Part shown: positions 6,919-15,875 of the stretch, in pieces
Layout: each line of letters opens with the position of its first letter
Position numbering within the stretch: the first letter of the stretch is position 1
NCBI GenBank assembly: GCA_002478685.1
Contig: DLPY01000015.1
Location: 2,111 to 34,687 of the forward strand
Direction of reading: 5' to 3'
DNA from: Flavobacteriaceae bacterium UBA7446
GTDB lineage: Bacteria; Bacteroidota; Bacteroidia; Flavobacteriales; Flavobacteriaceae
DNA length: 32,577 bases
Notes under the pieces: model-generated
The model's database searches: none
Seen by the model: only the letters and a program-made list of their open reading frames with translations
Told to the model about the DNA's origin: nothing
Translations under genes and position numbers: made by a program

Positions 6919-8870
6919 TCCTTTTGGAGTTGCTTAACTAGTCGTTTTTTCTCTTTTAGTTCTTCTAAGCGTTCTTGTTGTTTTGCAATATCTTGTCTAA
7001 CCTTAATTACAATTGGGTTTTTCTCCTGATTTTTCCCAAAAAACTGGAGGTTGGTTTCAAGTTGGATGATTTCCTGTTTGATTTCATCAATTCTGCGCTT
7101 AAGCGAATGTGTCTCTTTGCGGATTGTATCATCTTTTCCACGCATTCCATCCAACTTGTTTTGATAGCTTTTCTGTGTGATTTCAGCTTTAGATAGCCCG
7201 GAAGATTTATAAGCTTTTTCAGCTAACCGACTAAACTCTTGCTCAATTCTGGATTTGTTTTTGGGTACACGCCCGATGCTATTCCAATTGCTAACAATTG
7301 TATCAATTTCTAGACTTTTATCTTTGTTATCCAACGCTTTTTTTAGCTTATCAAGCAGTTCATATTTTTGCACTAAATGTTCCTGCTCCTCATTACTCGC
7401 TTTGTTTCGAGTTGCGTCAAGCTGGTCAAAATATTCGTTACAAGCAGTTCTAAATGTATTCCACAATTCCCCATCATCTTTTCTGCTCACTGGGAATGTT
7501 GTTTTCCATTCTTTTTGTAATGCGATAATTTTCGGGGTAGTTTCTTTAAAATTTGTTTCTGTTTTTAATGCTTGAACTTGCTCAATAAGCGCTTTTCGCT
7601 TTTCAATATTTTCGGCAAAAATGCGCTTTAACTGTTTATAGTAAAGTGTTCGCTTTTTGCGAAATACTTTTGTTGTTTTTTTGAATTCATCCCAAATGTC
7701 ATCACGTTTTTTTGCTGGGACTTTTCCCACTTCAAAAAATGATTCCCTGAGTCCTTCATAGGTTTTTGTAAACTGATTAATATTGGTTTTTGATGAGATT
7801 TCTGAAGCTAATAAGTCTTGTATTTGCGTTAGTATAGCCTGTTTCTTTATCAGATTTGCTTCATAAATTTCTTCTTGGTTTTTTAAAAAATACTTTCGCT
7901 TGTCATGAACAATTTTGGTAGCCGCACTAAAGCGCTCCCAGACTTGTTCACTGTGTTCTTTGTCCACAGGCCCTAGTTCATCTTTCCATTTTTTGTGAAG
8001 CGTTTGTAGGTGACGAAATGCTTTGGAGATATCTTCCATTCCTGCCAACGTTTCAGCCTGCTCACAAATTTTGAGTTTTTCTTCTAAATTGAATTTAAAA
8101 TCCAATTCTCGTAGTTCTCTATTTAGGTGCAAAAAATCGTAAAAATGACCTACGTGGTGGTGGTAGGTTTTCCAGATGTTATTTGCCTCCATTCGAGGAA
8201 CCTGCCCAGACTCTTTCCATCTTTTTTGTAAATCCTTAAACTGATTATAAGTTGTATTGATGTTTTGATCTACGTTTATAAGTCCTTTAAGTTCTTCGAT
8301 AAGTGCTAGACGATAAGCTAAGTTTTTTTGCTGCTTTTCCTCAAGACTTCGGAAATAAGTGCCGCGATCCGATTTGAAGCGTCGAAATAACTCATCAAAT
8401 TCTTTTTTTATGGGCGGATTGAAGTAAAACGCATCCGGATTTCCACCATCAGCTAAAAACGATTCTTTCTGTTTTGCCGTTTCAGCTGCTAACTTTTGAT
8501 TAAACACTTTTACCAACGGTTCAATGGTTGGTTTTAGATGTTGAACTGATTCGGTTTTAAGCTTTTCTGTAAAAAAGCTAAGCAATTCTTTAGGCTCCAT
8601 TGCTTCAAACTTTTCTATCGCCTCAGCTTCTTTTGACTCCTTTTCAGACTCCTCAGGCACTGTCTCATCTGCTGCTATTTCTGTGTCTTCAATAGTGTCG
8701 ATAGAGTTTTCCTCCGTTGCATCAGAGATTTCTTCCTCCAAAATAGAGGTGTCCTCGACAGATTCAGAAGGCGCTGTTTCATTTACCGGAGCCTGTTTAG
8801 AAGTTTGTTCACTTACGGTGTCTTCGTTCGCTTTAAGTGAATCGTTGTCGGCTTGTTCCAACATAGTCAT
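6915..8870 (-). CDS. DUF349 repeat protein with acidic N-terminus (651 aa)
   Basis: A cytoplasmic, highly helical protein built of DUF349 repeats, a family without an established function. Residues 1 to about 95 are low-complexity and rich in Glu, Asp, Ser and Thr (ISDATEENSIDTIEDTEIAA), with no signal peptide. From about residue 140 a unit of roughly 70-75 residues recurs, each with a W-K-x-x-G/P turn (RWKESGQVPRMEANNIWKTY, KWKDELGPVDKEHSEQVWER, EVGKVPAKKRDDIWDEFK, EWKTTFPVSRKDDGELWNTF, NWNSIGRVPKNKSRIEQEF). The C-terminal 80 residues form a Lys/Glu/Gln-rich coiled coil. A second ATG at 8864 is possible. A perfect palindrome (8868-8884) overlaps the start codon. It lies downstream of aroE with its own promoter-like sequence. 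Confidence 0.88.
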   Translation of the reverse strand: MTMLEQADNDSLKANEDTVSEQTSKQAPVNETAPSESVEDTSILEEEISDATEENSIDTIEDTEIAADETVPEESEKESKEAEAIEKFEAMEPKELLSFFTEKLKTESVQHLKPTIEPLVKVFNQKLAAETAKQKESFLADGGNPDAFYFNPPIKKEFDELFRRFKSDRGTYFRSLEEKQQKNLAYRLALIEELKGLINVDQNINTTYNQFKDLQKRWKESGQVPRMEANNIWKTYHHHVGHFYDFLHLNRELRELDFKFNLEEKLKICEQAETLAGMEDISKAFRHLQTLHKKWKDELGPVDKEHSEQVWERFSAATKIVHDKRKYFLKNQEEIYEANLIKKQAILTQIQDLLASEISSKTNINQFTKTYEGLRESFFEVGKVPAKKRDDIWDEFKKTTKVFRKKRTLYYKQLKRIFAENIEKRKALIEQVQALKTETNFKETTPKIIALQKEWKTTFPVSRKDDGELWNTFRTACNEYFDQLDATRNKASNEEQEHLVQKYELLDKLKKALDNKDKSLEIDTIVSNWNSIGRVPKNKSRIEQEFSRLAEKAYKSSGLSKAEITQKSYQNKLDGMRGKDDTIRKETHSLKRRIDEIKQEIIQLETNLQFFGKNQEKNPIVIKVRQDIAKQQERLEELKEKKRLVKQLQKD

Positions 8871-8884
8871 GATTTAAAATCATG
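8868..8884. repeat. Palindrome CATGATTT-A-AAATCATG over the DUF349 start
   Basis: A perfect 8+1+8 inverted repeat covering the ATG (8868-8870) of the DUF349 gene and the region just downstream of its -7 box. It could be an operator, or a hairpin that hides the start codon. Confidence 0.6.
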
Positions 8885-8885
8885 T

Positions 8886-8916
8886 CGAATATACAATTTA
8901 TCACAAAGTGGTCAAA
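8886..8916 (-). promoter_or_regulatory. Promoter TTTG-N19-TATATTCG for DUF349 gene
   Basis: On the minus strand TTTG (8913-8916) is followed after 19 bases by TATATTCG (8886-8893), close to the Bacteroidota consensus TTTG-N19-TAnnTTTG with one mismatch. The predicted transcript start falls inside or at the edge of the palindrome 8868-8884. Confidence 0.5.
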
Positions 8917-8920
8917 AAAA

Positions 8921-9667
8921 TTAACGGTTCCATAATTTCCATGAAGCCTCTGCTTGCCCTACAAGCATAGTTAGACCATTGGAAACCGTAGCTCCATAAG
9001 TTGCCCCTTCTTTCATAAAAGCAGTTTCATCAGGATTGTAGATTAAATCAAAGAGCACATGATCAGGAGTTAGTGAGGCATAATCTAAGTCTGGTTTTTC
9101 TTCAATGTTTGGAAATGTACCCTTTGGTGTGCAGTTTACAATAAGTTTGTGTTTTTTAATAAGTTCTGTGGAAATCTCATCATACCCTATAGCAGTATCT
9201 GATCCTTTTCTTGAAACATATTGCGTACGAATGCCCATTTTGTTCAGCGCATATTTAATGGCTTTAGACGCGCCACCAGTACCCAAAATAAGCGCATCAG
9301 TGACCTGTTCGTGAAGTAATGGCATAATACTATCGCTAAATCCATTGTGGTCTGTGTTATAGCCTTTGGTTGTGCCATTTTTCTCAAAAACAATGGTGTT
9401 TACTGCACCAATAGTTTTCGAAACTTCATCCAAATCATCTAAGAACGCCATGACTTCTTGCTTGTAGGGTATGGTCACATTCATGCCACGCAAATTAGGC
9501 TTATGGAGAGTTTCTCTAAAGTTATCAAGATTAGGCAAGTCAAAATTCTCATAGCTGCAATACAGTAACTTCTCCCGTTTAAATTTCTCCGAAAAATAGG
9601 CTCTTGAAAATGAGTAATCAATATCTCGCCCTAAAAGCCCATAAAGTTGCTTATTTTTTTCGCTCAT
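8921..9667 (-). CDS. aroE: Shikimate dehydrogenase
   Basis: Reduces 3-dehydroshikimate to shikimate with NADPH in aromatic amino acid synthesis. The start at 9667 (MSEKNKQLYGLLGRDIDYS) gives 248 aa. An upstream ATG at 9682 would extend further into the DUF368 gene. Motifs: YSFSRAYF near the N-terminus (substrate-binding Ser pair), NVTIPYK with the catalytic Lys, GAVNTI, GYNTDHNGF with the catalytic Asp, GTGGASKA (dinucleotide-binding loop), NCTPKGTFPN, and NGLTMLVGQAEASWKLW at the C-terminus. It overlaps the DUF368 stop by 17 bases, so it is part of a minus-strand operon with the DUF368 pair. The order TPR-DUF368-DUF368-aroE is, from memory, common in Flavobacteriia. Confidence 0.97.
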   Translation of the reverse strand: MSEKNKQLYGLLGRDIDYSFSRAYFSEKFKREKLLYCSYENFDLPNLDNFRETLHKPNLRGMNVTIPYKQEVMAFLDDLDEVSKTIGAVNTIVFEKNGTTKGYNTDHNGFSDSIMPLLHEQVTDALILGTGGASKAIKYALNKMGIRTQYVSRKGSDTAIGYDEISTELIKKHKLIVNCTPKGTFPNIEEKPDLDYASLTPDHVLFDLIYNPDETAFMKEGATYGATVSNGLTMLVGQAEASWKLWNR

Positions 9668-10577
9668 AATAATCCAAAACAAAAACGATTATCAATCCAA
9701 TTAATCCCCAAAAAATAATCCAAAAAAGCGATTGCCCCGAAATAGATGCCTGTGCAGCAACTGTCCTGTTTGTAGGCCAAAGTATAAATAATGAGCCAAA
9801 TATAAATCCGATTATTGTGGCTTGTAACTCGTCATTAAATTTTTGTTGAATGCGATGAATAAGAGCGGACAAACCACTTATACCAACTAATGAGCCTGTT
9901 AAAAATACACCAAAAATCAGTGCATAATGAGCATCTTGTGAAGCCAATTCTGCACGTGAAAAAGGGGAGATAACCCATCTGCCAAACCCATTTACTGCAT
10001 CCACCAAAAGGAAGGTATAATTCCCCATGAGTATCAGTAGAAACGAGCCAGAGAGTCCAGGTAAGGTCATTCCCACAATACTTATAATCCCGCATAAAAA
10101 CACATAAAACAAAGAAGCATTTTGCTCTGAGGGTGATAAAATACTAAGCCCAACACCAACGGCAAGCCCAATGATCGCAAACACAATGGTTTTGGCGTGC
10201 CATGCGCTGTAGTCTCGAAATAATAGTAGTGCTGATGCCAACACTAAACCAAAGAAAATCGTCCAAACGTGATATGGATAAGTAGATAGCGCAACGTCTA
10301 ATAGAAGCGAAAGGGTGAAATAACTAAGAACAACCCCAAGCAGTAATACGCTTAAAAATGTACCATTTATATACAGCCAAAACGTACGAAGACGTCCTCT
10401 AAAAAGTAAAAATACCGCCTTAAAATTTAGGCGTTGAAATGAAAAAATGAGCTCCTTATAAAACCCTGTTACCACCGCAACAATACCCCCCGATACACCA
10501 GGAATTTTATTTGCTACTCCCATGGCAATGCCCTTAAGCATAAGCAATCCATAATCTGAAAAAGAACGATTATGCAT
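9651..10577 (-). CDS. DUF368 membrane protein, second copy (308 aa)
   Basis: A polytopic inner-membrane protein of the DUF368 family. Members of this family (PopT in Vibrio cholerae) were recently shown to be undecaprenyl-phosphate translocases that return the lipid carrier to the inner leaflet. Seen: the family signature GVANKIPGVSGGIVAVVTGF at about residues 20-40, and its internal repeat TLPGLSGSFLLILMGNYTFL in the second half, consistent with an inverted-repeat topology. Seven or more hydrophobic segments. It overlaps the upstream DUF368 gene by 8 bases (10570-10577) and the aroE start by 17. The protein ends in a short basic tail (YYERKK). The family is clear; the substrate here is inferred. 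Confidence 0.92.
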   Translation of the reverse strand: MHNRSFSDYGLLMLKGIAMGVANKIPGVSGGIVAVVTGFYKELIFSFQRLNFKAVFLLFRGRLRTFWLYINGTFLSVLLLGVVLSYFTLSLLLDVALSTYPYHVWTIFFGLVLASALLLFRDYSAWHAKTIVFAIIGLAVGVGLSILSPSEQNASLFYVFLCGIISIVGMTLPGLSGSFLLILMGNYTFLLVDAVNGFGRWVISPFSRAELASQDAHYALIFGVFLTGSLVGISGLSALIHRIQQKFNDELQATIIGFIFGSLFILWPTNRTVAAQASISGQSLFWIIFWGLIGLIIVFVLDYYERKK

Positions 10578-11514
10578 AGGATTTTTTTTTGCTTAAACGT
10601 TCCAGAAAAAACAATAGAACAAATCCAAATATAAAGGTGCTTGCAGCAAGGAGTACTTGCGCGTCTGCGCTTAATATATCTGGGACAACGGAAACTGAAG
10701 TTAAGGGTGTGCGTTCACCGCTGCTGTTGATATAGTATTGGGTTACTTCTTTCCATGGCCACACCTTGTACAAAGACCCCAATAAAAAGCCCGTCATAGT
10801 TGCTAAAATCATGTTTTTATCATTGGCAAATAGCCAACGTAATAGCTTTGCAAAAACTTTTAACCCTACCAAGCCGCCACTTGCCATAACTGCAAACACT
10901 ACAAACCCGTCAAGCGCGAATGTCTTTAGTTTGGTAATGGTATCAAGTGATGTGCCATAAGCTCCTAATAAAATGAGAATAAAGGCACCTGAAATACCTG
11001 GAAGAATCATAGCAACAACAACCAGCATACCACAAAAAAATAGATAAATCAGATTGTCTGAACCTTGGGTGGGGGCAACCAAACCAATACCAAACGCAGC
11101 TAATGCACCCAAAAGCAACATTAAGACCGAACCAATAGTCCATTGATTAATGGTTTTTTTAAGTACGAAAGCACTGCCTAAAATCAATCCAAAAAAGAAT
11201 GCCCAAAGGGGAATAGGGTAGTGCTCAAAAAGCCACGAAATACCCCCCGTGACAATCAAAATACTTGTACCAATACCTGAAGTTAGCGCAAGTAAAAAAC
11301 TTCCATCTATTTTTCCCCAAGCTTCTTTACGTTTTGAGGTGAAAAGCTCTAATATTAGCGATACAGAAACAGCATCAATTGCTTTTATCATCCGTTCATA
11401 AATATGCGTTATCAGCGCAATGGTGCCGCCAGAAACCCCTGGCACCACATCAGCTGCGCCCATAGCCATGCCTTTTAAGTAAGTATTAACGAGTTGCTTG
11501 TGCGTCTCTTTCAT
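10570..11514 (-). CDS. DUF368 membrane protein, first copy (314 aa)
   Basis: Paralogue of the gene immediately downstream, sharing DUF368 architecture: GAADVVPGVSGGTIALITHI near the N-terminus and the repeat ILPGISGAFILILLGAYGTS in the second half, with about eight hydrophobic stretches and the same basic end (LERLSKKKSYA). It differs by a longer periplasmic-type insertion before the last helix (residues about 255-285, containing YINSSGERTPL). Likely role from family knowledge: undecaprenyl-phosphate recycling. First of the DUF368-DUF368-aroE set, 52 bases after the TPR gene. Having two copies side by side suggests different carriers or a heteromeric partner, but the sequence does not show which. 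Confidence 0.92.
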   Translation of the reverse strand: MKETHKQLVNTYLKGMAMGAADVVPGVSGGTIALITHIYERMIKAIDAVSVSLILELFTSKRKEAWGKIDGSFLLALTSGIGTSILIVTGGISWLFEHYPIPLWAFFFGLILGSAFVLKKTINQWTIGSVLMLLLGALAAFGIGLVAPTQGSDNLIYLFFCGMLVVVAMILPGISGAFILILLGAYGTSLDTITKLKTFALDGFVVFAVMASGGLVGLKVFAKLLRWLFANDKNMILATMTGFLLGSLYKVWPWKEVTQYYINSSGERTPLTSVSVVPDILSADAQVLLAASTFIFGFVLLFFLERLSKKKSYA

Positions 11515-11566
11515 TTCACTAATGACTTAAATTGAATGGTAAAACTACGCAATAGCTACAAACAAA

Positions 11567-12952
11567 CTAGGATTGTGCCAAGGTATCTTTTACTAATGGT
11601 GAAGTTTTTGAAGTAGGGAAAGTTTCGTAAAAAACATCCAAGTCTTTTGGGTTAATGGTATAGGCATTTTTCAAGAAGAATGAGGCCTCACTTGCTTTAG
11701 CTTGCATCATATAAAACCCTGCTAACATATAGTGTAATTGGCTGTTTTCGGGATGAAATTCAATTCCTTGACGCAGTGCCTTGATGCCGCTTTCATATTC
11801 TTGAAGTTGTAGCAGCACATGTGACCAATCTAACCATGTATTTACTTCGTAATTCCCCAAATTAATTAAACGTTCATAAGCTAAGTGTGCTTCTTCCAAA
11901 AAGCCCAAAGCTTTGTTTGCTTGCGCATAAAGCCGCCAATAACGGACATGTGTATTGTCGATTTTCACCGCTTTTTTTATGTAATGCAACACCTTTGCGT
12001 ATGCGTTTTTCCGCATATAAAATTCACAAAGTGATAGCCAACCTTTATCTAATATTGGGTCTTCGTGGATGGCTTTTTTAATGAACTTTACACCCAAAAC
12101 TTCGTTACTTAATTTGAGATGACACTCTCCAATACGCAACAGAGCAAACGCTGTTGGATCGTCGATGCTAAGTGTAATTTCGTAATGATTTATGGCCTCG
12201 TTTAATCTTCCTAAATGCTCCAAGGCTTTGCCTAGCTCGAGATATGCACCAATAAAGGTCTCATCGCAGATGATTGCAAAATCAAAAGCTGTAATGGCTT
12301 GCTCATACATTTTCTTTGACAAATACTGTCGTCCCAATTGATGCCATGCTACCTCGTTATATGGGTCTTTGTTCAAGAACTCGTTCATGTAGGCAATGGC
12401 TCCATCCGTGTCTTTTAATGACTCAAAGCAGTAGATTATATTGTATAGTGCGTGATTGTCAGTAACTTCTGCTTCTAAACACTTGATAAAATATTCCTTT
12501 GCCATAAAATACTCATCAAGATGTAAATACTCCATGGCCAAAAGCGAATGAAATTCGTATTTAAAATTGCTAAAGGACAACCCTTTTTTTAAGCTTTCAA
12601 TGGCCTCTTGATGTTCGTTCGACTTTGATTGAATTACAGCTAAGTGTTGGTACGCATATTCATTGAAGGGCTCAAGGGTTAACAAATTATCTAACAATAG
12701 CCTTGCTTCCTCGTATGTGTTCGTAAGAATATAATACTCAACAAGCAAAAGGGTAAGTTCTGTGGAATCTGGATGCTGACTTAACCCAACTTCAATGGCT
12801 TTTTTTGCCATACTTAAGTTGGCAATGTCAATATAATATTGACCAATTTCTTCAAACTCAGTCGCGTCAAAAAACTGGATTTCATTCGTTTTCAGCATCA
12901 TTTCAAATCGTGAAACAGGTAGGTCAGAAAAACCGTTAAAATGAAAATCCAT
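11567..12952 (-). CDS. TPR repeat protein (461 aa)
   Basis: A solenoid of about a dozen tetratricopeptide repeats covering nearly the whole length, for example AYQHLAVIQSKSNEHQEAIE, AWHQLGRQYLSKKMYEQAIT, AYLELGKALEHLGRLNEAIN and GWLSLCEFYMRKNAYAKVLH, each with the A/G8, Y11 and A20 pattern. No signal peptide or membrane helix is visible, so it is probably cytoplasmic and acts as a protein-interaction scaffold. The codon at 12955 is GTG and the next is ATG; I take the ATG at 12952. It is close upstream of the DUF368 genes on the same strand. No specific function can be assigned. Confidence 0.88.
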   Translation of the reverse strand: MDFHFNGFSDLPVSRFEMMLKTNEIQFFDATEFEEIGQYYIDIANLSMAKKAIEVGLSQHPDSTELTLLLVEYYILTNTYEEARLLLDNLLTLEPFNEYAYQHLAVIQSKSNEHQEAIESLKKGLSFSNFKYEFHSLLAMEYLHLDEYFMAKEYFIKCLEAEVTDNHALYNIIYCFESLKDTDGAIAYMNEFLNKDPYNEVAWHQLGRQYLSKKMYEQAITAFDFAIICDETFIGAYLELGKALEHLGRLNEAINHYEITLSIDDPTAFALLRIGECHLKLSNEVLGVKFIKKAIHEDPILDKGWLSLCEFYMRKNAYAKVLHYIKKAVKIDNTHVRYWRLYAQANKALGFLEEAHLAYERLINLGNYEVNTWLDWSHVLLQLQEYESGIKALRQGIEFHPENSQLHYMLAGFYMMQAKASEASFFLKNAYTINPKDLDVFYETFPTSKTSPLVKDTLAQS

Positions 12953-12968
12953 CACTTTGATTTTTTAT

Positions 12969-12987
12969 AAATCTATAATTTAGATTT
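12969..12987. repeat. Inverted repeat AAATCTA-N5-TAGATTT
   Basis: A 7-base perfect stem with 5-base loop in the 77-base gap between the aminotransferase stop and the TPR start. Read on the minus strand it is followed by an A-rich run rather than T's, so it is a poor terminator. An operator or chance AT-rich palindrome are the alternatives. Confidence 0.3.
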
Positions 12988-13029
12988 TAAGCACACATCA
13001 CTGTAAACTCATAATTTTCAACAAAGTAA

Positions 13030-14220
13030 TCAACAGCTTAGACAATCAAGCGTGCGTAGAATTTCTTTACAAGCTTGCCGTATTTGTTTTTTTGTAATTG
13101 TTAACGGAGGCGAAATGCGAACAGCTTTGGGCTCAAACAACAAGAAAAACAATAACACGCCGTTTTTAAGTGCATGTTTTACAGCGTGTTGTGCACTTTC
13201 AGTAGAATCCATAATTAGTGCTAGCATCAACCCTTTTCCTCTGATTTCTTTAATTTTTTTGTGCACCAGCAGTTCACGTAAAAGCTGTTCTTTTACTAAC
13301 GCTTCTGCCATCAAATTACTGTTTAAAATTGTAGAAAGTGTAGCTCTAGAAGCTGCAGCGATTACTGGATTTCCTCCAAAAGTAGTAATATGACCGAGCG
13401 AGGGAGCTTCTTTTAATTGCGCCATGTGATGTTGTGCAGCAATAAACGCACCCACTGGAAGTCCGCCACCCAGTCCCTTTCCAGTAACCAAAATGTCAGG
13501 TACAATATTATAATTCATAAAAGCAAATAACTTTCCCGTTCTGCCCATACCCGGCTGGATTTCATCTAAAATCAACAAAGCACCAACCTCTTCGCAACGT
13601 TTTTTAATTTTCTCTAAATAGCCCTTTTGTGGTTTTATAAATCCTGCACCGCCTTGAATCGTTTCAAGAATTATAGCAGCAGTTTTGCTTGTAATGCGTT
13701 CTATGACTTTAAAATTATTAAATTCAATGAATGTAGTTCCTGGAATTAATGGACGGTATGCACTCTTTCTTTCTTCATAGCCCATAACACTCATGGCACC
13801 CATGGTATTGCCGTGGTAGGCGTTATTGGCAGCAATGATTTCTGCTCGCCCTGTAACTCGTTTTGCCAACTTTAGTGCCCCTTCTATGGCTTCTGTGCCC
13901 GAGTTGGTGAGGTAAGTAGTATCAAGAGGTTCGGGTAGATTATCCGCCAATAACTTAGCTAGTAATACAGGTTCTTTTTGTACAAATTCTCCATATACCA
14001 TTACGTGCAAGTATTTTCGCAATTGCTTTTTTATGGCGCGCACTACATTTGGATGCCTGTGCCCCAAACTACAAGCCGATACACCAGCAACCAAGTCCAA
14101 ATACCGTTTGTTGTTTTGATCGTACAAATAGCAACCTTTAGCACGAACAATTTCTAAACCCATAGGGTAGGGGGTTGTTTGCGCTTGATATTTTTCAAAC
14201 AATGACGCTAATTTTTGCAT
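13030..14220 (-). CDS. Class III aminotransferase (acetylornithine/ornithine type, 396 aa)
   Basis: PLP-dependent fold-type I aminotransferase. Key features: CSLGHRHPNVVRAI at about residues 50-63, SGTEA at 107-111 (PLP phosphate), AYHGNTMGAMS, ILDEIQPGMGRTGK at 217-230 with the PLP-nitrogen Asp, and VTGKGLGGGLPVGAF with the Schiff-base lysine at K248. The C-terminus has EIRGKGLMLAL and RISPPLTITKKQI. It resembles acetylornithine/aspartate aminotransferase-family enzymes, but no other arginine gene is nearby, so the true substrate is uncertain. It follows the OstA-like gene after 5 bases in the fur-like/purA/ostA operon. It is distinct from the ornithine aminotransferase at 21594. Confidence 0.9.
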   Translation of the reverse strand: MQKLASLFEKYQAQTTPYPMGLEIVRAKGCYLYDQNNKRYLDLVAGVSACSLGHRHPNVVRAIKKQLRKYLHVMVYGEFVQKEPVLLAKLLADNLPEPLDTTYLTNSGTEAIEGALKLAKRVTGRAEIIAANNAYHGNTMGAMSVMGYEERKSAYRPLIPGTTFIEFNNFKVIERITSKTAAIILETIQGGAGFIKPQKGYLEKIKKRCEEVGALLILDEIQPGMGRTGKLFAFMNYNIVPDILVTGKGLGGGLPVGAFIAAQHHMAQLKEAPSLGHITTFGGNPVIAAASRATLSTILNSNLMAEALVKEQLLRELLVHKKIKEIRGKGLMLALIMDSTESAQHAVKHALKNGVLLFFLLFEPKAVRISPPLTITKKQIRQACKEILRTLDCLSC

Positions 14221-14225
14221 GGCGC

Positions 14226-15869
14226 TTATTGTTTTTGTTTTAAAGGTGTTTTTGGCAATTTAGGTATCACTTGTATGGTAATTTGCTCCAAATCCACTCC
14301 GTGAAATAAATCTTCTTTTGTATAAATATGTTCATCCTCTCGCCATGAAAACCCTAATAATTGACGTGCGTTGGCGGGTAGCTCATCTGGTGGATATACA
14401 ATTCCATCTGGATTGGTAAAAAATGTGACATTATCAATGGCGCTTTCTTCAAAAGTTAGGCGTAACGCACTACATATTGCTTTGTCAATTCCTACAAGGT
14501 CAAGAGTTTCGTCGTCGTACAGGTAATATACCATCTCAGTATTTTGAATGATATCAACTATTTCTAAGCTACGCCCATTAAACTTACCTTTAAGTTGCAA
14601 TCCTTTAATTTGATTGAAGTTAGCAACATCAAGAGTATCTTGTTCAATAACAAACGCGTTATTATAAATCAAGAGAGAATCCAAAACTTCTTTTTCCATG
14701 TCTATGGTTAGATGAATTTCATCACCAGTCATTTGACTTTTATCTGACCATAAAATTGGATTTCTGTCAGCAATTTCCTGTGGAGTTAAAAACTGTAATT
14801 CTTTGTCGCTCATGGGACGTCTAATAAGTCTGGCGCGTCCGTTTTTTTGGTTAAAATGAATGGAGTCGGCTTTGCCGCTTAGGTCTTCTTTAAATATTCG
14901 TACGTCATGAAACCCCCTAAGTACTCGTTCAACGGGCGGACCAGTAGCAATAAGCGTATCGGCATGAATAAATAGGGAATCTTGCTCTACCAAATTAATA
15001 GCTACTGCCCTATGGGTTACCATTGCGGAATCCTGTGCTTTAAAAACTTGCCCGTAATTTCCTGTTAAAAAGGTGTTGTTTATAGTATCGGTTATACGAA
15101 TATTTTGTGTAGCAGCAGCATACTGTTTTGCATCGTCAAAGTAGATGCTATCCCCAACAATATTTCGATTATCGTAGTCAACTGAGGCATTTTTTTTAAA
15201 GTATCCTAATTTGCGCTGAGTATCATAAAATCCTTTCTTGCAACGTACTAAATAGTCCTGCCCAATAATCGTTGTTTTTCCGTAGAAAAAGGCGTACTTA
15301 GTTTCAGTGTAAAAGTCCATGCGAGCAGAAGTCACCTTAAAGTCCGGATTTGTAATTACAACTTGTTTTTCAAATTGATACTTTTTGCTTTCCGAGATAT
15401 AGGTTCCTTGCTTACTTTTAATTGTGGTAAGACTATCATACACGGTTCCGTTTGATGTGTAATATGCTTTGTCGGCAATGCGATCAAAATAAAGCGTGTC
15501 GGTTTTGAGTAGCATTTCTTTGTTATCAAGGACTACATTTTCTTTTGCAACGGCAAGCTTGCGGATTCCGTCGTAGTTGACTAATTTGCTGGTAAGTAGT
15601 AAACTATCTCCTTGCTGAATGCGCACGTTTCCAATGGCATTAAACCTGTTTTCGGTTTTGTAAAAAAAGACTTTGTCTGACCACACATCCATGCCTTGAT
15701 GTACCAAATGCACTTGTTGTGTTTCGCTGCGAGTAAGAATATTTGCACCTGGAAAATTTTCTTGATCCAACTGAAAAGATCCGGCTTTTCGTATTTCAAT
15801 TTCTTGCTCTTGTGCACTCAACCCAAAAGACAAAAGCAAAAGCAAGTAAGAATAAAATACAGGCTTCAT
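14226..15869 (-). CDS. OstA-like (LptA/LptD N-domain type) periplasmic protein, 547 aa
   Basis: An exported protein with OstA-type beta-jellyroll repeats, related to LptA and the periplasmic part of LptD, which carry lipopolysaccharide to the outer membrane. A signal peptide of about 19 residues is clear (MKPVFYSYLLLLLSFGLSA, then QEQ). The body alternates short strands around the pattern 'Y-x-G-x-x-R/V-I-Q-Q-G-D-S-L' (NVRIQQGDSLLLTSKLVNY, YFKKNASVDYDNRNIVGDSI, ARLIRRPMSDKEL). There is no C-terminal LptD barrel. The end is a polar tail (PKLPKTPLKQKQ). Six bases separate it from purA and five from the aminotransferase. LPS transport is inferred from the fold, not proven. Confidence 0.85.
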   Translation of the reverse strand: MKPVFYSYLLLLLSFGLSAQEQEIEIRKAGSFQLDQENFPGANILTRSETQQVHLVHQGMDVWSDKVFFYKTENRFNAIGNVRIQQGDSLLLTSKLVNYDGIRKLAVAKENVVLDNKEMLLKTDTLYFDRIADKAYYTSNGTVYDSLTTIKSKQGTYISESKKYQFEKQVVITNPDFKVTSARMDFYTETKYAFFYGKTTIIGQDYLVRCKKGFYDTQRKLGYFKKNASVDYDNRNIVGDSIYFDDAKQYAAATQNIRITDTINNTFLTGNYGQVFKAQDSAMVTHRAVAINLVEQDSLFIHADTLIATGPPVERVLRGFHDVRIFKEDLSGKADSIHFNQKNGRARLIRRPMSDKELQFLTPQEIADRNPILWSDKSQMTGDEIHLTIDMEKEVLDSLLIYNNAFVIEQDTLDVANFNQIKGLQLKGKFNGRSLEIVDIIQNTEMVYYLYDDETLDLVGIDKAICSALRLTFEESAIDNVTFFTNPDGIVYPPDELPANARQLLGFSWREDEHIYTKEDLFHGVDLEQITIQVIPKLPKTPLKQKQ

Positions 15870-15875
15870 TTATGT

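Noticed and set aside
9668..9682. aroE start at 9682
   Set aside because: It adds MFWII, which is not part of the family's start, and increases overlap with the DUF368 gene; ATG 9667 gives the expected N-terminus.
12969..12987. AAATCTA hairpin as terminator
   Set aside because: It is AT-only apart from one C and G, and it is not followed by a T run on the minus strand.
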